From contig LSYV01000025.1 in NCBI GenBank assembly GCA_001584585.1, positions 592,918 through 615,212 on the forward strand: a stretch of DNA of 22,295 nt, read 5' to 3'. The DNA is from Gonium pectorale (lineage: Eukaryota > Chlorophyta > Chlorophyceae > Chlamydomonadales > Volvocaceae). Under the pieces are notes generated by a model. It saw nothing but the letters and a program-made list of their open reading frames with translations, was not told the origin of the DNA and ran no database searches. Of the stretch, positions 1 through 9,800 are shown piece after piece. The position numbers and the translations under genes are program-made. Each line of letters starts with the position of its first letter. Positions within the stretch are counted from its first letter, which is position 1.

Positions 1-853
1 ATGTATGTCTAGCAGTAATTCTGCAGCTGTGAGCAAGCATTTGGTTCAAGATAAAGGATTCCCCACCGCCCAGAACCCTTCGCAATGCGTGCTTTCCAGT
101 ACAGCCTTGAGGGTCAGGGCCGCTGGAGGCGTGCGATCATGCGTGCCTGGGGGGAGGGGGGGAGGGGGCTGGCTTGCGTGCGGGGCAATACCATGTGGGG
201 TGGGCTGGGGCCGAGCCGAGGGCAAGCTTCCCGAACATTGGAGCACGATGCATGCGCTTTGTTTTCAGATAGACATGTGGCGAGGCTTACTTGCCGCCGC
301 GGCTAGGCACGCAGTAGCATGCTTGCACTCATGAGTGGCGCGCCTGCATCATCCAAACCAGGGGGAAGAGGGGTTGCGCCTTATAACCAGCTTGTAGCCG
401 TCACCGCCTGCTGATGTATAGGTGTTCTCTCCCGTTCTGGTCCTCGTACCACGCCCCTCCATGCCATACCTGCGGCTGAACTGGAGGCTCGCTTGCTGAT
501 GAGTCACCCGTGTTGCTGGACGTGCGCGTCCTCTGTGCGTGAATGCATTGCAGGATGGGCGGACGGCCCTCATTAAGGGCTCCGGAGGGGGCCACCTGGA
601 GGTGGTCAAGGCGCTGCTGGAGAAGGGAGCTGACGTGAACGCAAAATCCTCGGTCAGTTGCATGGGATGCTGGGATCCATGCGTGAGTGGTATGCATACG
701 CAGCTATGCATATGGGTAACCAGGCTGCTGCTTCTGACTCCGCCACGGAAGGGGAAACTGCATGTATGCATGCATGCATATATAGGGGTGCGTGAGTGGC
801 GTGCGCTTGCCTAGCTGAATAGCTGTCTGGTAGGCAGTGGCCGCGTTGTTGCC
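1..853 (+). repeat. Array unit 1 with ankyrin exon 554-652
   Basis: First visible copy of the tandem intron-exon unit. The window probably begins close to a unit boundary, because the opening bases match the starts of the later units at 854, 1672, 3019, 3961 and 4899. The exon lies between a CAG acceptor and a GTCAGT donor and reads DGRTALIKGS, then GHLEVVKALLEKGADVNAKSS, a standard 33-residue ankyrin repeat. The unit lacks a 99-base intron segment present in later units. The loss falls between two direct copies of the 8-mer CTGGAGGC. Confidence 0.85.
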
Positions 854-3800
854 ATGCATGCCTAGCAGTAATTTGCAGCTGTGAGCAAACACTTGGTTCA
901 AGGTAAAGGATTCCCCACCGCCCAGAACCCTTCGCAATGCGTGTTCTCTAGTACAGCCTTGAGGGTCAGGGCCGCTGGAGGCGTGCGATCATGCGTGCCT
1001 GGGGGGAGGGGGGGAGGGGGCTGGCTTGCGTGCGGGGCAATATGTGGGCAGGGCTGGGGCCGAGCCAAGGGCATGCTTCCCGAACATTGGAGCACGATGC
1101 AAGCGCTTTGTTTTCAGATAGACATGTGGCGAGGCTTACTTGCCGCCGCGGCTAGGCACGCAGTAGCATCCTTGCACGTACGACGCCCCTCCACGCCATA
1201 CCTGCGGCTGAACTGGAGGCATGCGCTGCTTGCTATCTAGCTGCGGCCCGTTCCCCGTGTATCGCCACGCCACCTTGTGCATCGTTGACCGCCACCTCGG
1301 TCCTGGCCTTCCTGGAGGCTCGCTTGCTGATGAGTCACCCGTGTAGCTGGACGTGCGCGTCCTCTGTGCGTGACTGCATTGCAGGATTGGCGGACGGCTC
1401 TCATGGCAGCCTCCGGAGGGGGCCACCTGGAGGTGGTCAAGGCGCTGCTGGAGAAGGGAGCGGACGTGCACACGAAAGATCAGGTCAGTTGCATGGGATG
1501 CTGGGCTCCATGCGTGAGTGGTATGGGTAACCAGGCTGCTGCTTCTGATTCCGCCACGGAAGGGGAAACAGCATGTATGCATGCATAGGGGTGCGGGGGT
1601 GGGGGGGGGGGGTCGGTGCGTGCGGTTGCCCAGCTGAATAGCTGTCTGGTAGGCAGCGGCCGCGTTGTTTCCATGTATGTCTAGCAGTAATTTTGCAGCT
1701 GTGAGCAAACATTTGGTTCAAGATATATAAAGGATTCCCCACCGCCCAGAACCCTTCGCAATGCGTGTTCTCTAGTACAGCCTTGAGGGTCAGGGCCGCT
1801 GGAGGCGTGCGTTCATGCGCGCGTGCCTGGGGGGAGGGGGGGGGGGGCTGGCTTGCGTGCGGGGCAATACCATGTGGGGTGGGCTGGGGCCGAGCCGAGG
1901 GCAAGCTTCCCTAACATTGGAGCACGATGCATGCGCTTTGTTTTCAGATAGACATGTAGCTGGGCTTACTTGCCGCCGCGGATAGGCACGCAGTAGCATG
2001 CTTGCACTCATGAGTGGCGGGTTTTGCATCATCCAAACCAGGGGGAAGAGCGGTTGCGCCTTATACCCAGATTGCATCCGTCACCGCCTGCTGATGTATA
2101 GGTGGTCGCTGCCGTCCGGGTCCTAGTACCACGCCCCTCCACGCCATACCTGCGGCTGACGTAGAGGCATGGGCTTCTTCCTAGCTGCTGCCCGTTCCTC
2201 GTGTATCGCTACGCCACCTTACTTGCGCATTGTTGACCGCCACCTCGGCCCTGGCCTTCCTGGAGGCTCGCTTGCTGATGAGTCACCCGTGTAGCTGGAC
2301 GTGCGCGTTCTCGCTCTGTGCGTGACTGCATTGTAGGATTGGCGGACGGCCCTCATGGCAGCCTCCGGAGGGGGCCACCTGGAGGTGGTCAAGGCGTTGC
2401 TGGAGAAGAGACCCGACATAAACGCGATAGATCGGGTCAGTTGAATGGGATGCTGGGCTCCATGCGTGAGTGGTATGGGTAACCAGGCTGCTGCTTCTAA
2501 TTCCGCCGGGGAAGGGGAAACTGCATGCATATCCCCATAGCTAATTCTCAGCTATCAGTCTAACCAAGCAACTGGTAGTTGAGCTGTTAGGAACCCATGA
2601 TCCGATCGCTCGATGGTCACCACATGTCGTGGATTCGAATCCCGTATTCCAATCACGGGACAGCAGTTGAATGATTGCGCAAGCAGTCGTGATCCCACAG
2701 CTCGGGGGCCCAACCTGCGAAGCGCTGGCTGTGATGGCCACTCTGCTGACTCCAGGCACATGACCAGGGGCGTAAGTCAGGCATGGAGGGGGCGGTGGTG
2801 GATATATCGTCAGAAACAAACCCGGTGGGAGTCATCCCTAACGGAAGGAAATGTGCCATACTCCCACTAAACACACGCGATGGTGTATGATCACGCGTAA
2901 ACTTTTATTTTTTTTACTTTTCTTTACATTCATGCATGCATAGAGGTGCGTGGGTGGGTCGGTGCGTGCGCTTGCCTCGCTGAATAGCGGTATGGTAGGC
3001 TGCGGCCGCGTTGTTTCCATGCATGTCTAGCAGTAATTCCGCAGCTGTGAGCCAACATTTGGTTCAAGATAAAGGATTCCCCACCGCCAAGAACCCTTCG
3101 CAATGCGTGTTCTGAATGACAGCCTTGAGGTTCAGGGCCGATGAAGGCCTGCGATCATGCGTGCCTGGGGGGAGGGGGGGAGGGGGCTGGCTTGCGTGCG
3201 GGGCAATAACATGTGGGGTGGGCTGGGGCCGAGCCGAGGGCAAGCTTCCCTAACATTGGAGCACGATGCATGCGCTTTGTTTTCAGATAGACATGTAGCT
3301 GGCCTTACTTGCCCCCGTGGCTAGGCACGCAGTAGCATGCTTGCACTCATGAGTGGCGGGCCTGCATCATCCAAACCAGGGGGCACAGGGGTTGCGCCAT
3401 ATAACCAGCTTGCAGCCGTCACCGCCTGCTGATATATAGGTGGTCGCTGCCGTCCGGGTCCTCGTACGACGCCCCTCCACGCCATACTCTGAACTGGAGG
3501 CATGCGCTGCTTGCTATCTAGCTGCTGCCCGTTTCCCGTGTATCGCTACGCCACCTTGCGCATCGTTGACCGCCACCTCGGCCCTGGCCTTCGTGGAGGC
3601 TCGCTTATTGATGAGTCACCCGTGTTGCTGGACGTGCGCGTCCTCACTCTGTGCGTGAATGCATTGCAGGATGGGCGGACGGCCCTCATTAAGGCCTCCG
3701 GAGGGGGCCACCTGGAGGTGGTCAAGGCGCTGCTGGAAAAGGGAGCCAACGTGAACGCGAACGATCGGGTCAGTTGCATGGGATAGGATGGTGGGCTCCA

Positions 3801-6800
3801 TGTATGAGCGGTATGGGTAACCAGGCTGCTGCTTCTGATTCCGCCACGGAAGGGGAAACTGCATGTATGAAGGCATGCATAGGGGTGCGTGGGTGGGTCG
3901 GTGCGTGCGCTTGCCTTGCTGAATAGCGGTATGGTAGATAGGCTGCGGCCGCGTGGTTTCCATGCATGTCTAGCAGTAATTCCGCAGCTGTGAGCAAACA
4001 TTTGGTTCAAGATAAAGGATTCCCCACCGCCAAGAACCCTTCGCAATGCGTGTTCTCTAGTACAGCCTTGAGGGTCAGGGCCGCTGGAGGCATGCGATCA
4101 TGCGTGCCTGGGGGGAGGGGGGGAGGGGGCTGGCTTGAGTGCGGGGCAATTATATGTGGGGTGGGCTGGGGCCGAGCCGAGGGCATGCTTCCCGAACATT
4201 GGATCACTATGCATGCGCTTTTGTTTCAGATAGACATGTAGCTAGGCTTTCTTGCCGCCGTGGCTATGCACGCAGTAGCATGCTTGCACTCATGAGTGGC
4301 GGGCCTGCATCATCCAAACCAGGGGGAAGAGCGGTTGCGCCATATAACCAGCTTGCAGCCGTCACCGCCTGCTGATGTATGGGTGGTTGCTTACGTCCGG
4401 GTCCTCGTACGACGCCCCTCCACGCCATACCTGCGGCTGAACTGGGGGCATATGCTGCTTGCTAACTAGCTGCTGCCCGTTCCCCGTGTATCGCTACGCC
4501 ACCTTGCGCATCGTTGACCGCCACCTCGGCCCTGGCTATCCTGGAGGCTCGCTTGCTGATGAGTCACGCGTGCAGCTGGACGTGCGAGCCTTGCTCTGTG
4601 CGTGACTGCATTGCAGGCTAAGCGGACGGCCCTCATGGAAGCCTCCGGAAAGGGCCACCTGGAGGTGGTCAAGGCGCTGCTGGAGAAAGGAGCCGACGTG
4701 GAAGCGAAATCTTCGGTCAGTTGCATGGGATGCTGGGCTCCATGCGTGAGCGGTATGGGTAACCAGGCTGCTGCTTCTGATTCCGCCACGGAAGGGGGAA
4801 CTGCATGAATGCATGCATGCATAGGGGTGCGTGGGTGGGTCGGTGCGTGCGCTTGCCTAGCTGAATAGCGGTCTGGTAGGCAGCGGCCGCATTGTTTCCA
4901 TGCATGTCTAGCACTAATTCTGCAGCTGTGTGCAAACATTTGGTTCAAGATATATATAGAATTCCCCATCGCCAAGAACCCTTCGCAATGCGTGTTCTGA
5001 ATGACAGCCTTGAGGGTCAGGCCTCTGGAGGCATGCGATAATGCGTGCTTGATTGGGTGGGGGGGCTGGCTTGTGTGCGTGCGGGGCAATAATATGTGGG
5101 GTGGGCGGATGGCAAGCCAATGTCATGCTTCCCGAACATTGGAGCACTATGCATGCGCTTTGTCTTCAGATAGACATGTAGCTGGGCTTACTTCTCGCCG
5201 CGGCTAGGCACGCAGTAGCATGCTTGCAAGAAGTAAAGAAAGTATAGTTTACGCGTGATCATACACCATCGCGTGTGTTAAGGGGGGAGTATGGCACTCG
5301 CTCCCACCGGGTTTATATTCCGAGGGTATATCTACCACCGCCCCCTCCACGCCTGACTCACGCCCCTGGTCATGTGCCTGGAGTCAGCAGAGTGGCCATC
5401 ACAGCCAGCGCTTCGCAGGTTGGGCCCCCGAGCTGTGGTATCACGACTGCTTGCGCAATCATTCAACTGCTGTCCCGTGATTGGAATACGGGATTCGAAT
5501 CCACGACATGTGGTGACCATCGAGCGATTGGATCATGGGTTCTTAACAACTCAACCACCAGTTGGTTAGACTGATAGCTGAGCATTAGCTATGGGGATAT
5601 GCATGCTTGCACTCATGAGTGGCGGGCCTGCATCATCCAAACCAGGGGGCACAGGGGTTGCGCCATATAACCAGCTTGCAGCCGTCACCGCCTGCTGATA
5701 TATAGGTGGTCGCTGCCGTCCGGGTCCTCGTACGACGCCCCTCCACGCCATACCTGCGGCTGAACTGGAGGCATGCGCTGCTTACTATCTAGCTGCTGCC
5801 CGGTTCCCGTGTATCGCTACGCCACCTTGCGCATCGTTGACTGCCACCTCGGCCCTGGCCTTCCTGGAGGCTCGCTTGCTGATGAGTCACCCGTGTAGCT
5901 GGACGTGCGCGTCCTCACTCTGTGCGTGACTGCATTGCAGGATTGTCGGACGGCCCTCATCAAGGCCTCCGAAGAGGGCCACCTGGAGGTGGTCAAGGCG
6001 CTGCTGGAGAAGGGAGCCGACATGAACGCGAAAGATGGGGTCAGTTGCATGGGATAGGATGGTGGGCTCCATGCGTGAGTGGTATGGGTAACCAGGCTGC
6101 TGCTTCTGATTCCGCCACGGAAGGGGGAACTGCATGTATGAATGCATGCATAGGGGTGGGTGGGTTGGTGTGTGCGCTTGCCTAGCTGAATAGCTGTCTG
6201 GTAGGCAGCGGCCGCGTAGTAGTTGCGGTTCCGCACCTGAGGAGAGGATGCATGGTTGATTGGACACACAGCAGGTATGGTAGGTAAGGTTCAGGGTCAA
6301 ATAAATATGCGACTTACAGAGGACTGCACGTACATACGGTAGTTAGTTGAAAACGCCTTTGCCGTCGTAGCTAAAGAATCCTCTGTCCATATATGTCTAT
6401 GTATTGCTACCGTTGCTGACATTATCCACGACTTACCCTTTGGAGTTTCGAGGCAATTTCGATCATATGATAAGAACGCAGCAGGCGTCTAGACCTCTAG
6501 ACACGGTCCCCTGACTGCGTGTCCCTTCAATCCACACAGGTGCTCCTACGCACGTCGCTCCACTTGGGCGCTGATGCTGGGATGTACGACATTGTGTACA
6601 GCCTACTCCAATCCGGAGCTGATCGCACTGCCACAGACAAGGTAATGTCTGGGCAGCAGGAGGGTCAGAACAACTTCTTTGGATCTTACTGGCATATGTA
6701 GGCAATGAAACGCCGGAGCAACGAACATGACAAGCAGGAATGCTGCATGCATGTATGTATGCATGGTGTACTTGCAATTGATGGCTGGGTGACTCGCTAC

Positions 6801-9800
6801 CGTACCTACATCCTGTCGATGCTCTTTTAGGCTTGCTTTGATCACTAGCTAAATGGCGCTTGATGTGCAGGACGGGTGCACGCCGCTGGATCTCGCAGCC
6901 AAACGTGGATACGTCAATGTGGCAAGGCTCCTGGAGAAGGTGTGCAACTGGATGCCTGCATCTCTGCAGCTCTATCTTAAGAAAAGACAGTTCTTACTAT
7001 CCTTTATTGTGGTCGCATCTCTCTCAGGGCAAGGCTGCAGTGGTAGTGTATCATGACAGGTGCGTGTGTGCAAGCAATCCCGCCCCCTGACGTCCACGTC
7101 AATTGCTCGATAGGCAAATGTGTAGGGGTTTTTCAAAGGGTGGAGCCATGCGCATGCCAGTCATGAAATGATACAGGTACGAGCTGCTGGTCGACGGTGG
7201 CGAGCTGCGCCAGGGTGGCCAGCACATCATAAGAAAGGCGGTGCACCGTGACACGGGCGCAATGGTCGCCCTAAAGTTCTTCAAGGACCCGGATGCTCGA
7301 AGGCGTACGCTGGAGGTACGCGGGGAGGGCGGACACAGAGGCGGCAAAGGCAAGACAGCAGGTCGCTGTATGTGTATGCATGCATGCCCCATAGTGGCAC
7401 GTGCACAGCTGCACGTATGTTAGCAATCACCAGCCAGTATCCAGTAAGTTGCTATTTAGCTGAAGGGGGTCAAACCTAAGCTGAAGGGTCCAGTGCAGGA
7501 TTGCTGGTCGCAGCAATGTGCTTTGGTGTTCCTCAGGCGATGCAGAAGCTGACGGACCGCAACTTCATCGTGCAACTCGCGGGGAATGAGGAGGATTGCG
7601 TCTTTGATGTGCCCGCCAACGAAGCCAAGGGCGGGCCGGCGGCCTACTATGCAATTGCCCTCACGTGCGGTTCACGGAGCCTGCAGGTATGCTGGGCTAA
7701 ATGTAGTTTGGTCCATGTATTCAGGTGGAGTTCCGGGTGGTGCGTGCGTGCACACAGCAGCTTGGTTGATACGCCGCCAGTTCGTAGCAAAACGAAATGC
7801 TTTCACACTCTGCAAACCTCAATATTGTAATAAGTAAGGGCTCAGGCTTGGGGAATGGTCCCTTAGGACACCGCACTCTATCTGCCGTGGCGGCGGACCT
7901 CCCGGGCTTACCTCCTTACGCCAGAGCCACGCTGGGAGTCGGTGCAAATCGATTTAGGGCGGACGTTTCTCAGCATCTGTAGCAACGGATTGTTTGACTA
8001 GGGCTCAACCCGCACCATGCCCGTGTGCACTTGTGTCCCTAGCCACACCCTGCACACCGCATACAGTCCACAACACAGGCAGGCAAAGGAGTACTATCCC
8101 CCAATGCCAGCGGGGATACACCTCCTGTGCCACATTCACTATATATCTACCATTGAGGATGGATGGTGATCTATTAAATGCACCCTGGCGGACACGTGCT
8201 CATTTCCGCTACCACATGTACGCATGCAATTCAGCTTGTTGCACGCCAAACACCTTGCGTTGTTGTTGGTGCTGCTCACACGGCTCTACGAATGCCTCAG
8301 CCGTGAGCCCAAACGGGAGTTGGTACTTTGTAGCCCAACTAAATAATGGCCACCCTTGTCGTTGCAGGAGGAGCTGGACAGAAAGCAGGGAATGTCGGTC
8401 CACATTGCAGGGGCACGCTTCCGTAATGTGGTGCAGGCTGTCAGCTACATGCACGACAATGAATGGGCGCACCTCGACCTGAAGCCCGCCAACATCGTGC
8501 TGTTCGACAGCGAGCTGCAACACAACATGAAGCTCATTGATCTGGACAGCAGCTGTAACTTGACAGATGAGACGCAGGCGGTCCGGGTGGGTATATGCAT
8601 AGGGCGTGTCATTGTAGCCATGCATGTATGCATTGTTGGGCTGCACATTCTGCAAGGCCCCGCGCTCTGCTCGCTCTAGCCGGTTAGGCCTTTGTGTGTA
8701 TACATGATGACTAGAGAAGCGTCGGCACCTTTCCATGCAGGCCTTCACACCAGAGTTCTGTCCTCCGGAGGTGGCTAAAATGGTGAAGCCCGCGACAGAG
8801 GGTAACCCTGCAGCAATACCGGTGGAGCTGGTGGAACACGTGAAACCGCATTCAAGCATGGATATCTGGTCATTGGGCTGCATCTTCTACCAGATGATCA
8901 TGGTAAGGAAGCATGCCGCCGGCCGCTAACTGCAGCAAACTCGCATACGGTATCCACCAGCAGCAGGTTGAACGACGGGAACTTGATGGCTGGGACGATG
9001 TCCTCACCAGGTATCCATGTGTCCACTGTCGTTTGCCCCACACGTAAAAAACCATATTGTATGGCTGTAGTAATGCACGCCCAAGCAACTCCACGGCGTG
9101 CTCCTAATGTCCCCAAGACAAAATCCATGCACGTGCAACTCATGGTTTGCTTTATGCATCGTTCATGGCTGGTGCCCATATGTACACAGGGCGAGGTACT
9201 GTTTGACAAACTTGTGCCACAAGGCACACCCGAGCAGACTATTCGGGACCGACTGGGCAAACTGGGCAGCATCTCACAGAAGATTATTGATAGAGTCCTG
9301 AGCCAGATCAAGGGCCTTGAGGGTGAAGAAGGCTATGGAGCTAACGCAAGGAGCCTACTTGAGTACATGCTCAAGGTAAGGCGGGCCTTACCTACAGTGT
9401 GAGCTTAAGCCAACTCATAATGTACGGGTAAGATAACAAGCTGTACGAGTAACAAGCTGCGATGCCTAAATGTATTGTGCTGTACAGGTCGACCCTTCAA
9501 AGCGTCCATCTGCTTGGGAACTGCTCGACAAATCCCTCTTCAAGGGCTGGGGGAATACCGTCGTGGCTGTAAGTTGGTTGTCCTGCTGAAGGAGGTGACT
9601 ACCCCATGCTTGCGCTGCTTTAACGACCTCCAGGATATACCGACCGGTGCTTTTCAGTGTATGCATGAATATCCTGTTCTATCTGATGACCATTGCGCCA
9701 GCCATTTAAAGGTTACCAGCTTGGCCGATTGCACTTCCCATGCACGCACAGCGAGGATTAAACAATGTTATGAGCGCCGTCCAGAAGGTGGAGCAGAAGG

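Larger units (their letters stand above)
1672..3018 (+). repeat. Array unit 3 with ankyrin exon 2337-2435, interrupted by a SINE-like insertion
   Basis: Third copy. Without the roughly 400-base insertion at 2531-2931 its length is about 945 bases. The exon starts DWRTALMAAS. It departs from the others in having Arg-Pro-Asp-Ile where the rest have Gly-Ala-Asp-Val, so it loses the usual Gly-Ala of the ankyrin beta-turn. The acceptor is TTGTAG, still a valid AG. This repeat may fold less well than its neighbours. Confidence 0.85.

Noticed and set aside
240..330. A second exon in each array unit after the GTTTTCAG acceptor-like site
   Set aside because: In units 3, 4, 5 and 6 the reading that follows the acceptor hits TAG after a few codons (ATAGACATGTAG), so it is not a conserved coding exon.
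2561..2650. Possible functional tRNA gene with CAT anticodon
   Set aside because: A-box and B-box spacing is too long, the acceptor and T stems do not pair well, and the same sequence recurs in an inserted repeat. It is SINE-derived.
1..6216. Tandem array considered as satellite DNA or a CRISPR-like array
   Set aside because: Each unit contains a precise coding exon with splice signals and continues in frame into the kinase gene. Unit size of about 940 bases and the eukaryotic context rule out CRISPR.
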